From positions 1 to 64,000 of the forward strand of contig NZ_KB891892.1 in the NCBI RefSeq assembly GCF_000373585.1: a stretch of DNA of 64,000 nt, given 5' to 3'. The position numbers and the translations under genes are program-made. This stretch comes from Streptomyces sp. MspMP-M5 (GTDB lineage Bacteria; Actinomycetota; Actinomycetes; Streptomycetales; Streptomycetaceae). Shown here piece by piece: positions 32,263-40,699 of this stretch (its first letter is position 1; every line of letters starts with the position of its first letter). The notes under the pieces were generated by a model. The model was not told the DNA's origin, ran no database searches, and was given only the letters and a program-made list of their open reading frames with translations.

Positions 32263-33060
32263 ATGGACAAGGTGGTGGCCTCGGCTGCCGAGGCGGTGGC
32301 CGATGTGGGGGAGGGGGCGTCGCTGGCCGTCGGCGGTTTCGGGCTCAGCGGCGTGCCGGAGGTACTCCTTCAGGCCCTGTACGAGACGGGGGTCGGTGGC
32401 CTCGGCGTCGTCTCCAACAACTGCGGTGCCATGGAACGGGGCCTGGCCGTGCTGCTCGCCGCGGACCGGATCGCCCGCGTCACCGGTTCGTACATCGGAG
32501 CCAACAAGGAGTTCGCGCGCCGCTACCTGGCCGGCGAGCTGGAGGTCGAGCTGATCCCGCAGGGGACGCTCGCCGAGCGGCTGCGCGCCGGGGGCGCGGG
32601 TATCCCCGCCTTCTACACCCCGGCGGGCGTGGGCACCCAGGTCGCCGACGGCGGGCTGCCCTGGCGGTACGACGGCGCCGGCGGAGTCGCAGTGGCCTCG
32701 CCGGCCAAGGAGGTGCGGGAGTTCGACGGGCACCGCTACGTGCTGGAGCGGGGGATCCGCACCGACTTCGGCCTTGTCCGGGCGGCCAAGGGCGACCGGC
32801 ACGGCAACCTGGTCTTCGCCAAGTCCGCCCGGAACTTCAACCCCCTTGCGGCGATGGCCGGACGCGTCACCCTCGCCGAGGTGGAGCAGCTGGTCGAGCC
32901 CGGCGAGATCGATCCGGACCAGGTCCATCTGCCGGGCATCTTCGTCCAGCGCGTCGTGGCGCTCACCCCGGAACAGGCCGCAGACAAACACATCGAACGG
33001 CGCACCGTCGCCGTAGCGGAGACCCGGGAACGGAGGCCCGCTGATGCCGTGGACCCGTGA
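32263..33060 (+). CDS. pcaI: 3-oxoadipate CoA-transferase subunit A (SCOT family)
   Basis: A 265-aa CoA-transferase alpha subunit: GGFGLSGVPEVLLQAL, VSNNCGAMERGL, FYTPAGVGTQVADGG, RTDFGLVRAAKGDRHGNLVF, all of the SCOT subunit-A type. With PcaJ it moves CoA from succinyl-CoA to 3-oxoadipate. Acetoacetate transferases have the same motifs; the pca neighbours decide the name. GGGAGGAG before ATG 32263; an in-frame GTG at 32218 is less likely. Overlaps pcaJ by 17 bp. Confidence 0.85.
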   Translation: MDKVVASAAEAVADVGEGASLAVGGFGLSGVPEVLLQALYETGVGGLGVVSNNCGAMERGLAVLLAADRIARVTGSYIGANKEFARRYLAGELEVELIPQGTLAERLRAGGAGIPAFYTPAGVGTQVADGGLPWRYDGAGGVAVASPAKEVREFDGHRYVLERGIRTDFGLVRAAKGDRHGNLVFAKSARNFNPLAAMAGRVTLAEVEQLVEPGEIDPDQVHLPGIFVQRVVALTPEQAADKHIERRTVAVAETRERRPADAVDP

Positions 33061-33712
33061 GGAGATGGCCGCGCGGGCGGCCGGCGAGCTGAGGGACGGC
33101 CAGTACGTCAACCTCGGCATCGGGCTGCCGACCCTCATTCCCCACCACCTTCCCGAGGGCGTGGAGGCGATCCTGGAGTCGGAGAACGGAATCCTGGGGA
33201 CCGGGCCGTATCCCACCGAGGACGAGATCGACCCGGATCTCATCAACGCCGGCAAGGAGACCGTCACCGTCCTGCCCGGCGCCGCCTACTTCGACTCCGC
33301 CCTGTCCTTCGGGATGATCCGCGGCGGCCACATCGATGTCGCGGTGCTCGGCGCCATGCAGGTGTCCCAGCGCGGTGACCTCGCCAACTGGGCCGTCCCC
33401 GGCACGTTGATCACCGGGATCGGGGGTGCCATGGACCTGGTGCACGGCGCCCGCACCGTCCTCGTCGCCATGACCCACACCGCCAAGGACGGCTCGGCCA
33501 AGCTCGTCGAGGAGTGCACGCTCCCGCTGACCGGACGGGCCTGCGTGGACCGCGTCATCACCGATCTCGGCGTGTTCGACCTCGCCCTCGCGCAGGGCGG
33601 CTTCGTCCTCGTCGAGCGGGCGCCCGGTGTCACGGTCGAGGAGATCGTCGCGAAGACGGGCGCGCCGGTACGGGTGCCGTGTCACGGAAGCAAGGGAGTT
33701 CAGCACGCATGA
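33044..33712 (+). CDS. pcaJ: 3-oxoadipate CoA-transferase subunit B
   Basis: A 222-aa CoA-transferase beta subunit carrying the catalytic Glu in LESENGILG, plus VNLGIGLPTLIPHHLPEGV and the family C-terminal GVTVEEIVAKTGAPV. Forms the heteromer with the overlapping pcaI product. In S. coelicolor-type operons pcaF (thiolase) follows; here the stop overlaps ATGA with pcaH, so pcaF is missing at this locus. Confidence 0.87.
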   Translation: MPWTREEMAARAAGELRDGQYVNLGIGLPTLIPHHLPEGVEAILESENGILGTGPYPTEDEIDPDLINAGKETVTVLPGAAYFDSALSFGMIRGGHIDVAVLGAMQVSQRGDLANWAVPGTLITGIGGAMDLVHGARTVLVAMTHTAKDGSAKLVEECTLPLTGRACVDRVITDLGVFDLALAQGGFVLVERAPGVTVEEIVAKTGAPVRVPCHGSKGVQHA

Positions 33713-34482
33713 CGGCCACCCAAGGCGAGATCGACCGCGAGATCGCGCGGGAGCGGGAGGCGTACGGGCAGGCCGTCGCCGAGGGCGCCCCGCGCACCGC
33801 GCATCCGGCCCGGAACTACCCGCCGTACCGCTCCAGCACGCTGCGCCATCCCCGGCACCCCCTGGTCCAGGTGGCACTGCGGCAGGACCGCGAGGCCGTC
33901 GAACTTGCCTCGCCCGCCTTCGGCCGCACCGATGTCACCGAACTCGACCACGACTTGACCCGCCGGCACCCCGGCGAACCGCTCGGCCAGCGCATCACCG
34001 TCAGCGGCCGGCTGCTCGACCGCTCCGGCCGGCCCGTGCGGGGCCAGCTGGTCGAGATCTGGCAGGCCAACGCCGCCGGGCGCTACGCCCACCGGCAAGA
34101 CCAGCACCCCGCGCCGCTCGACCCGAACTTCACCGGCGTCGGCCGGACGTTGACCGGCGACGACGGCGGCTACACCTTCACCACCATCAAACCCGGCGCC
34201 TATCCCTGGCGGAACCACACCGGAGCCTGGCGGCCCGCCCATATCCACTTCTCGCTCTTCGGCACCGCGTTCACCCAGCGGCTGATCACGCAGATGTACT
34301 TCCCCGGCGACCCCCTCTTCCGCCACGATCCCATCCTGCAGTCCGTCACCGACGACGCCGCGCGGCAACGGCTGGTCGCCCGCTACGACCACGGCCGGTC
34401 GGTGCCGGAGTGGTCCCTGGGCTACCACTGGGACATCGTCCTCGACGGTCCCACCGCCACCTGGATCGAGAAGGGGCGCTGA
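33709..34482 (+). CDS. pcaH: Protocatechuate 3,4-dioxygenase beta subunit
   Basis: A 257-aa intradiol dioxygenase beta subunit that binds the catalytic Fe(III). The four ligands are present and spaced as in P. putida PcaH: Tyr126 (GRYAHRQD), Tyr165 (AYPWRNH), His178 and His180 (PAHIHFS) with gaps of 39, 13 and 2. It would open the protocatechuate ring to 3-carboxymuconate. Start ATG 33709 overlaps the pcaJ stop. The alpha subunit (pcaG), which normally follows and shares in the active site, is only a remnant, so activity is doubtful unless a second pcaG exists or the protein works alone. Confidence 0.93.
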   Translation: MTATQGEIDREIAREREAYGQAVAEGAPRTAHPARNYPPYRSSTLRHPRHPLVQVALRQDREAVELASPAFGRTDVTELDHDLTRRHPGEPLGQRITVSGRLLDRSGRPVRGQLVEIWQANAAGRYAHRQDQHPAPLDPNFTGVGRTLTGDDGGYTFTTIKPGAYPWRNHTGAWRPAHIHFSLFGTAFTQRLITQMYFPGDPLFRHDPILQSVTDDAARQRLVARYDHGRSVPEWSLGYHWDIVLDGPTATWIEKGR

Positions 34483-34670
34483 TGAGAGCGGAGTGCGACG
34501 GAGCCCGGTGCCTGCTGTGCGGTGGTGTGCCGGCCGGTGATCCGCTGCCGGCCGCGTTGCCACCCGAACGGCGCGCGACGCTGGTGGCCACCGGGGAACC
34601 GCGGGGCACCCTTCGCTTCGACATCCGGCTGCACGGTGCGGCGGAGACGGTGTGCGTGGAGTGTGTATGA
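34482..34670 (+). pseudogene. pcaG: pcaG remnant (protocatechuate 3,4-dioxygenase alpha, C-terminal tail)
   Basis: A 62-codon ORF coupled to pcaH (TGATG) and pcaB (ATGA), exactly where pcaG belongs. Its last 40 codons match the end of PcaG: LPPERRATLVATGEPRGTLR then FDIRLHGAAETV. The first about 20 codons (Cys-rich, CDGARCLLCGG) have no PcaG similarity. Some 140-160 residues, the entire beta-sandwich, are missing, consistent with an internal deletion that kept both gene boundaries and the coupling signals. A tiny protein may still be made. Confidence 0.85.
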
Positions 34671-36034
34671 GCGACGACCGAGACGCCGGCCTGCTCGACC
34701 CGGTGCGTGTGGGCTCGGCGGCCGAGGAGGCCACCGGCGACACCGCGTTCCTCCAGGCGATGCTGGACGCGGAGGCCGCCCTCACCAGGGCGCAGGCCGC
34801 CGTCGGCCTGGCGCCGGAGGAGGCGGGCCACGCGGTCACCGAGGCCGCCCGCGCCGACCGCTTCGACGTACGCGATCTCGCACTGCGGGCCCGGGCCGGC
34901 GGCAATCCGGTCATCCCGCTGGTCGCCGCGCTGACCGCGGCGGTGCCCGACGCCCAGGCGCCGTATGTGCACCGCGGCGCCACCAGTCAGGACCTACTCG
35001 ACACGGCGTCGATGCTGGTCGCCCACCGGGCGACACGGCCGGTCCTGGCCGACCTGGAGCGCACGGCCGGCGCCCTGGCCCGTCTCGCCGCCGCGCACCG
35101 CGACACCCCCATGCCGGGCCGCACCCTCACCCAGCACGCCGTCCCCACGACCTTCGGACTCAAGGCCGCGGGGTGGCGCAGTCTGGTGCTGGATGCCCGG
35201 GACCGTCTGGGTGCCGTACGCCGCAGCCTGCCGACCCAACTCGGTGGCGCCGCTGGCACGTTGGCGGCGTTCCAGGCGTACGCGGAGGCGGCGGTGGAGG
35301 CGGCGGACGAGGGCCCGGTGCCGGCCGAATCGACGCTTCCCCTGGCCGGTGCCTACGCCCGCGAAGTCGGGCTTGCCGAGCCCGCGCTGCCCTGGCATGC
35401 CCTGCGCACCCCGGTTGCCGATCTGGCCGGAGCCCTGGCGTTCACCGCCGGGGCGCTGGGCAAGCTCGCCGCCGATGTCCTGGTGCTCTCCCGCACGGAG
35501 ATCGGCGAGTTGAGCGAGGGCGCCGGCGGCGGTTCGTCGGCCATGCCGCACAAGGCGAACCCGGTCCGGGCCACGCTGCTGGCCGCCGCCGCGCGCCGGG
35601 CGCCCGCGTTGGCCGCCGTGCTGTACGGCTGCGTCGCTGCGGAGGACGAGCGCCCCGCCGGTGCCTGGCATGCGGAGTGGGAGACCCTGCGGGATCTGCT
35701 CCGACTGGTCGGTGGAGCGGCCCGGGACGCCGGGGAACTCGCCACCGGCCTGCGGGTGCACCCGGAGCGGATGCGGGCCAACCTCGATCTGACCGGGGGA
35801 ATGGTGGTCTCGGAGCGGCTGACGGCCGTCCTGGCCGCCCGGCTGGGCCGGGCCCGCGCCCGCGACCTGCTGAGCGAGGCCGCCCACACCGTCCGCACGA
35901 GCGGCGGCAGTCTCGCCCAGGCACTCTCTTCCGAGCCCGCCCTGAGGGGCGTTGACCTGGTCTCCCTCACCGACCCGGCGCACTACACCGGCGCGGCGGC
36001 GGCGCTCACCGACCGCGCCCTCGCCCGGCGGTGA
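34667..36034 (+). CDS. pcaB: 3-carboxy-cis,cis-muconate cycloisomerase
   Basis: A 455-aa member of the fumarase/aspartase superfamily; signature GSSAMPHKANPV and Thr-Ser in HRGATSQDLLDTA, and the conserved TLTQHAVPTTFGLK. In the protocatechuate branch it converts 3-carboxymuconate to 4-carboxymuconolactone. ATG 34667 overlaps the stop of the pcaG remnant. In related operons pcaL (decarboxylase-hydrolase) is next; here only MarR-like debris follows. Confidence 0.93.
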   Translation: MSDDRDAGLLDPVRVGSAAEEATGDTAFLQAMLDAEAALTRAQAAVGLAPEEAGHAVTEAARADRFDVRDLALRARAGGNPVIPLVAALTAAVPDAQAPYVHRGATSQDLLDTASMLVAHRATRPVLADLERTAGALARLAAAHRDTPMPGRTLTQHAVPTTFGLKAAGWRSLVLDARDRLGAVRRSLPTQLGGAAGTLAAFQAYAEAAVEAADEGPVPAESTLPLAGAYAREVGLAEPALPWHALRTPVADLAGALAFTAGALGKLAADVLVLSRTEIGELSEGAGGGSSAMPHKANPVRATLLAAAARRAPALAAVLYGCVAAEDERPAGAWHAEWETLRDLLRLVGGAARDAGELATGLRVHPERMRANLDLTGGMVVSERLTAVLAARLGRARARDLLSEAAHTVRTSGGSLAQALSSEPALRGVDLVSLTDPAHYTGAAAALTDRALARR

Positions 36035-36059
36035 GCCCGCGAAGCCGGTCGGTGTCTCG

Positions 36060-36228
36060 GGACCGGCCGCGGCCGGCGACCGCCGCAGCCGCGTCGTGGT
36101 CCTCACCGACGGGCGTTCCTGCGCGACACCGACCGGATGAGCCGCCACGTCACCGGCCAACTGCTCCAACCCCTGGCGGAGGGCGAACGCACCACCCTGC
36201 ACGCGCTGCTGCTGCGCATCTCGACCCC
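36060..36228 (+). pseudogene. Frameshifted MarR regulator remnant
   Basis: Two adjacent frames together read as the C-terminal half of a MarR protein: GDRRSRVVVLTD (about 36075-36110, wing) in one frame, then after at least one indel MSRHVTGQLLQPLAEGERTT with LHALLLRI (36137-36222) in the next. There is no N-terminal DNA-binding part. It sits directly after pcaB and may be the scar of a rearrangement that removed pcaL. Confidence 0.65.
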
Positions 36229-36321
36229 GCCCCTCCCACCACTCCGAACGAGGGGGACCCTGCCCCTACGACCTGGCACGCACCGTCAACAGCAGGTCTG
36301 CAGCGGTAAACTGACGATCCG

Positions 36322-36672
36322 TCATTCAATGTGGCCACAGGCGGAGCAGACGAACTGGCTCTCCTGTGTCGGGTTCCCGTCCCGGTCCGTCTCGACCGTC
36401 CGGTACATGGTGCCGCCGCACTTGCTGCAGCCTCGGGTCTGAATGAGCTGGCCCATGGGCAGATCCTCCCTCGGGGAGCGCATGCGGCACCTGCCGCGCA
36501 GCGCCATCGCGTAGTCGAGCAGGACGAACGCCTCCTGGCGACACCGCTCGCGAAGGGTGATGTCGTCCGGGGTCTCACCGGTCGCCGCAACGCGACCGCA
36601 TCGATAACACCAGTGTCGATTACTCTGCGGGTCGGGCTGAAGCATCGGCAAGCGACAGTCAGGACAGTCCAC
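36322..36672 (-). CDS. Small zinc-ribbon protein (four CxxC pairs)
   Basis: A 116-aa protein beginning VDCPDCRLPM with later CYRCG, CSKCGG and CSACG: two zinc ribbons at the ends joined by a helical, basic middle (RQEAFVLLDYAMALRGRCR). The last ribbon contains GTMYRTVETDRDGN, alike in kind to the upstream neighbour's NTMWGQRDRDGH. GTG 36672 is proposed, overlapping the upstream gene's stop by 14 bp; a longer frame upstream is Arg/Ser-rich and not convincing. Function unknown. Confidence 0.6.
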   Translation of the reverse strand: MDCPDCRLPMLQPDPQSNRHWCYRCGRVAATGETPDDITLRERCRQEAFVLLDYAMALRGRCRMRSPREDLPMGQLIQTRGCSKCGGTMYRTVETDRDGNPTQESQFVCSACGHIE

Positions 36673-36922
36673 AGTCGGCCTCCTTGACGAATCCGCACCG
36701 CGCACAGACGGCGATCGGATGCCCGTCCCGATCGCGCTGGCCCCACATGGTGTTCCGGCACAGTGGGCAGCCGCTGGTGTGGATGCCGCGCGGCCCGAGC
36801 GGCGGCGGCTCGGGCGTGGACTCCACATACGCGATGATCAGCGCCCGGTCCCGCTCGCTGTTCCCTGCCATGCGCAGCAGATTCGCCAGCCGTGACCGGG
36901 CTTCGTCGGCGAAGGTCCCCAT
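36659..36922 (-). CDS. Small zinc-ribbon protein
   Basis: An 87-aa protein: N-terminal helix (FADEARSRLANLLRMAGN), a linker with a run of prolines (TPEPPPLGPRG), and a C-terminal zinc ribbon CPLC...CARC. ATG 36922 is the first start, with no clear ribosome site. It overlaps the following zinc-ribbon gene, so they form a small operon of related proteins. Function unknown. Confidence 0.65.
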   Translation of the reverse strand: MGTFADEARSRLANLLRMAGNSERDRALIIAYVESTPEPPPLGPRGIHTSGCPLCRNTMWGQRDRDGHPIAVCARCGFVKEADCGLS

Positions 36923-37496
36923 GGCGCGGAGGGTATCCGGCTCGCGCCCCCGAAACGACGACCTGACCCGGAGTGCACTCGATCAGTTGAGCTGGTCCGC
37001 GCCGCGGGCCGGAGCGGCTCCGCCACGGCACAAGCGCGCCCGGTTTCACGTCAGTTGCTTGACATACGATCGGACTCGGTGTCGACCGACCGCCGACCCG
37101 GGAGTGAAGAGACCCGGCGTGAGCTGCGACAACTGCGGTTCTCCGTGGCCTGGTTGACGGTGCATGCCGTCCACCCCGACGGGGACGCCTACGCGGACGG
37201 TCCCGTCGACGCGGTCGCCGGTCTACCCGGTCTCCGGCCGGCGGCTCGCCACGGTGACGAACACCGCCTGACCGCGCCGCAATCGTCCGCCTCACCCGCA
37301 GCACCCGACCGGAGGGGCGAGACCACCCGTCCGGCCCCGCGTCGCCGCGCCGGGAAGCCGTCCTCTCCGGCGCGGCGGCGCAACGGAGTGAACGGTGTAC
37401 CCGTTAGGACGCGGCCGGATCGCCGGGGCATCCGAAGGTAACGACTATTACGTAACTGAGGGGGCTATAGACACCACTCCACTATGAGGTCCCGTA
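36923..37496. other. Gene-free stretch upstream of the lodA-like operon
   Basis: About 570 bp without a convincing gene. It contains a palindrome TTACGTAA (37448-37455) 42 bp before the lodA start, likely promoter region. A frame around 37150-37270 changes register to read VYPVSGRRLATVTNTA before a stop, which hints at a degraded gene, but this is weak. A 128-codon open frame here (37055-37441) has shadow-like composition. Confidence 0.5.
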
Positions 37497-39527
37497 ATGG
37501 ATCAGCAGATCGCCCAGGTAAAGATCCACCCCGCCATCGGCATAGCCCGGGTCGGCAACAGCGACCAGACGGCCTTCATCGGGCCGGAGTCGCCGGACCA
37601 GCCGCCGCTGCCACCCGGCTCGTACAAGGACAGCTCAGGCAGGATCATCAAGCAGGCCGCGCGTTTCCGGCTGTACGGCTACAACAAGGCCGGCGAGGTC
37701 GTCCGGGAACTGAAGATGGGCCAGGACGACGTCACCGAGATCCGGTGGTCGGTGCACCTGGCCAACAAGAAGGCCGCCTGGTACCAGTTCCACTTCCCGC
37801 TCGACATCCCGGAGGCCAAGGACCCGACGAAGCTGAAGCCGGAGATGCGGCGTCGGCGGAACGCCGGCGTGAAGGGCGAGGAGCGCAAGAAGCTCGTCAT
37901 CGACTCCGGCCGGCAGGCCATCGAGGTGCCTCAGGAGAAGCCCTTCACCCTCGCCGGGGAGATCATGGGGAAGCCGATCAAGCTCGGCCAGGCGTTCGCC
38001 GAGTCCGGCGGTCGGCTGGTCGTGACCGGCGGAGACGGTGCATCGGCCTCCTGGGACGAGAAGAACAACCCCATCTCCGGTGTCGCCAACAACGACACCT
38101 GGTACGACAACGTCTCGGACGGCCCGATCACCGCCGAGGTGACCATCGGAGGCGTGACCAAGACCGCCAGTCCGGCCTGGGTAGTCGTCGGCCCGCCCCA
38201 CTACGCCCCCGGCGTGAAGACCATCCGCACCCTCTACGACCTGCTCTTCGACGTGTTCGTCACCGAGCAGACCCTGGAACTGAAGGACCCGCCCTCCTAC
38301 CCGGAGGACGTCGAACCACTGCTGGCCCGCTTCTGTGAACTGCAGTGGGTCAACCACGGCTTCGCCACCCAGTTCGGCTGGAAGGGCCCGTACCACTTCC
38401 TCGACCGGGCCATGCGCAAGCGCCTCAACGACACCAGTGAGACCAGCCGGGACCTGCGCCGCCAGATCTACCACCAGATGCGCGACTACGACCGGGACGG
38501 CATGTCGCCGGTGCCCTGGCCATGGCTGTACGGCGACGCCATGACGGCCAAGAAGCCCGATTCCGTGCGGCAGCACCTCGCCCTCTCGCCCACCCAGGAC
38601 CGGATCCTGGCCCGGTGGGCCGACGGCGACTTCGTCCCCGGGGCGGCCCGCACCGGCCACCCCGACGTGGACAAGGCCCCCGTCGCCCAACAGCCCGGCC
38701 TGCTGGACCGCGCCGCACTCGACAACTGCGCCGCCGACGCCTTCCACCCCGGCAGCGAGGTCACCTGGCCGGTCCGCCACAAGACCATGTTCTCGGAGCC
38801 GTTCCGCATCCTGCACCGCGCCGAGGGCACCCAGGAGCCGGACTACGGCGACGAGTTCACCGTCGACGAGATGCTGGGCAAGAACGGCCCGCTCTACGCG
38901 CAGGGCCCCGGCGACCTCACCCGTTGGATGGCCGCACCCTGGCAGTGCGACACCGCCAGCTGCCGCTTCGGCTACCAGGTGGTGAGCCAGCTCGGCCCGC
39001 GCTACAGCCCCTACCTGCCCACCTTCTGGCCCGCCCAGATGCCCAACCACGTCCTGAAGAAGGCCGACTTCGACACCGTCAACACCAAGCCGGGCGGCGG
39101 CGACGACACCGCCAGGGAGAAGGCGTTCGAGAACCGGGCGGTCTGGCTGCGCGGCCTGAAGAAGGTGTCCTACAACAAGCAGCGCCGCCAGATGATCGAC
39201 GACTGGTTCAAGTTCGGCATCGTCGAGCCCCACGAATACACCGTCGGCGACGACAAGTTCCCCAAGTACATGCAGGTCGAGTCCGAGCCGGGCTACGGCC
39301 CGGTCCCCGACCACGCCAACCTCATCAACATCCATGTGCCCGAGGCCGGTGTGCCCCAGCTGGCCGCGGCCGCCGGCACCTGGCGCGGCGCCCTCTCCGC
39401 CGAGGACGTCGAGTCCGCCCTGGTCCAACAGGCGGTCGAGGAGGCCAAGGAGTTGACCGGTTACGACGAGACGGCGATCGCCGCCGGCTACCTGGAGAAG
39501 CTCGACCCGTTCCACGAGAACCAGTGA
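37497..39527 (+). CDS. LodA/GoxA-type CTQ-dependent oxidase
   Basis: A 676-aa protein of the LodA family (L-lysine epsilon-oxidase/glycine oxidase type), which carry a cysteine tryptophylquinone cofactor built from their own Cys and Trp and release H2O2. Family landmarks: N-terminal KIHPAIGIARVGNS, LTRWMAAPWQCDTASCRFGY (candidate cofactor Cys489, with Cys484 nearby), and TFWPAQMPNHVL (candidate Trp511). No signal peptide is visible. GAGGT lies 6 nt before ATG 37497. It is translationally coupled (GTGA) to a LodB-like flavoprotein needed in known systems for cofactor maturation. The amino-acid substrate is not predictable; cofactor residue assignment is by motif, not alignment. Confidence 0.93.
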   Translation: MDQQIAQVKIHPAIGIARVGNSDQTAFIGPESPDQPPLPPGSYKDSSGRIIKQAARFRLYGYNKAGEVVRELKMGQDDVTEIRWSVHLANKKAAWYQFHFPLDIPEAKDPTKLKPEMRRRRNAGVKGEERKKLVIDSGRQAIEVPQEKPFTLAGEIMGKPIKLGQAFAESGGRLVVTGGDGASASWDEKNNPISGVANNDTWYDNVSDGPITAEVTIGGVTKTASPAWVVVGPPHYAPGVKTIRTLYDLLFDVFVTEQTLELKDPPSYPEDVEPLLARFCELQWVNHGFATQFGWKGPYHFLDRAMRKRLNDTSETSRDLRRQIYHQMRDYDRDGMSPVPWPWLYGDAMTAKKPDSVRQHLALSPTQDRILARWADGDFVPGAARTGHPDVDKAPVAQQPGLLDRAALDNCAADAFHPGSEVTWPVRHKTMFSEPFRILHRAEGTQEPDYGDEFTVDEMLGKNGPLYAQGPGDLTRWMAAPWQCDTASCRFGYQVVSQLGPRYSPYLPTFWPAQMPNHVLKKADFDTVNTKPGGGDDTAREKAFENRAVWLRGLKKVSYNKQRRQMIDDWFKFGIVEPHEYTVGDDKFPKYMQVESEPGYGPVPDHANLINIHVPEAGVPQLAAAAGTWRGALSAEDVESALVQQAVEEAKELTGYDETAIAAGYLEKLDPFHENQ

Positions 39528-40699
39528 GCCGAGAGCCAGTGAGCCGAGAACCGCTGAGCCCCGCGCCCACCTATGACGTGGTGGTCGCGGGCGGCGGGCC
39601 GGCTGGCTGCGCCGCCGCGCTCACCCTCGTCCGGGCGGGGCACCGGGTGCTGCTGGCCGACGCCGGCACCGGCCCGCCCAAGGTCGGCGAGGCGCTGGTC
39701 TCCGTGGGGCGGCTGATCCTGGCCGACCTCGGCGTCGAGCGCCCGGTGCTGGGCAGTGGCCATCTGCCCTGCCACGGCAACCAGTCGGCCTGGGGCTCGT
39801 CCGCACTGCACGAGGTGGACTTCCTCCGCGACCCCCACGGCCACGGATGGCATCTCGATCGCGCGCTGTTCGACCGACGGCTGCGGGCGGCCACCCGGGC
39901 CGCGGGCGCGGACGTCGCCGAACGCACCGCCGTACGGGGCCCCGTCCGGCAGCCCGATGACAGCTGGCGGGTCTCCCTGCGCGACCGCGGCACCCGGGGC
40001 GGCGAGCGCACGGTGCGCTGCCGGTGGCTGGTCGACGCCACCGGCCGGGGCGCCGCACTCGCCGTCCGCGCCGGCGCCCGCCGCCGGACCGGCGACCGGC
40101 TGACCGCCCTGCACGTTCTCCTCGACCCGGCGCGGGACGGCGCCACCGACGGCCGTTCACTGGTCGAGTCCGACCAGGACGGCTGGTGGTACACCGCCCT
40201 GCTGCCCTCCCGGCAGCGCCTGGTCGCCTACTTCACCGACCCCGACCTGCCCCTCGCCGCCGTCCGCGGCGCCGAGGGGTTCCGCGACCGGCTGCTGGCC
40301 ACCCGGCACGTCTCCCGCCGGGCTCGTCCGCACGGGCTCGGCGCCCTCCGGCCGCCCCGCCGCGCCCCCGCGCACACCGCCCATCTGGACCGGGTGCACG
40401 GGGACGGCTGGACCGCCGCCGGAGACGCGGCCGCCGCCTTCGACCCGCTCAGCTCCCAGGGCATCCTGACCGCCCTCTACACCGGGCTGAGCGCGGGCGA
40501 GGCGGTCGACGGCCACCTGCGCGGCGATGGCACGGCACTGGCCGACTACGCGGCGAAGGTCGACACCGCACGTGCCGCCTACCTGGACGGCCACCGCGCC
40601 GTCCACGCCCAGGAGACCCGATGGGCCGACCACCCCTTCTGGGCCAGGCGGCATCCCACCCCCAACCCCACGAAAGCGAAAGGCAGTCACGCCCTATGA
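39524..40699 (+). CDS. LodB-like FAD-dependent maturation protein
   Basis: A 391-aa flavoprotein related to LodB and flavin-dependent halogenases/geranylgeranyl reductases: FAD dinucleotide motif VVVAGGGPAGCAAALTLVRA, then GEALVSVGRLILADLG, and the second FAD motif GDAAAAFDPLSSQGILTALY. In Marinomonas, LodB is required to form the CTQ cofactor in LodA. The start is GTG 39524, overlapping the lodA stop; the first 30 bp are a tandem repeat (GTGAGCCGAGA twice), so GTG 39539 is an equally placed second start. The product ends by overlapping the next gene by ATGA. Confidence 0.9.
   Translation: MSREPVSREPLSPAPTYDVVVAGGGPAGCAAALTLVRAGHRVLLADAGTGPPKVGEALVSVGRLILADLGVERPVLGSGHLPCHGNQSAWGSSALHEVDFLRDPHGHGWHLDRALFDRRLRAATRAAGADVAERTAVRGPVRQPDDSWRVSLRDRGTRGGERTVRCRWLVDATGRGAALAVRAGARRRTGDRLTALHVLLDPARDGATDGRSLVESDQDGWWYTALLPSRQRLVAYFTDPDLPLAAVRGAEGFRDRLLATRHVSRRARPHGLGALRPPRRAPAHTAHLDRVHGDGWTAAGDAAAAFDPLSSQGILTALYTGLSAGEAVDGHLRGDGTALADYAAKVDTARAAYLDGHRAVHAQETRWADHPFWARRHPTPNPTKAKGSHAL

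Noticed and set aside
37055..37441. 128-codon frame upstream of the lodA-like gene
   Set aside because: Arg/Pro/Ala-rich, no start signal and no domain. At most it overlaps a degraded gene fragment, noted under the intergenic feature.
39524..40699. Flavin-dependent halogenase
   Set aside because: It shares the FAD fold, but I do not see the halogenase WxWxIP motif, and coupling to a LodA-type gene makes a LodB role more likely.
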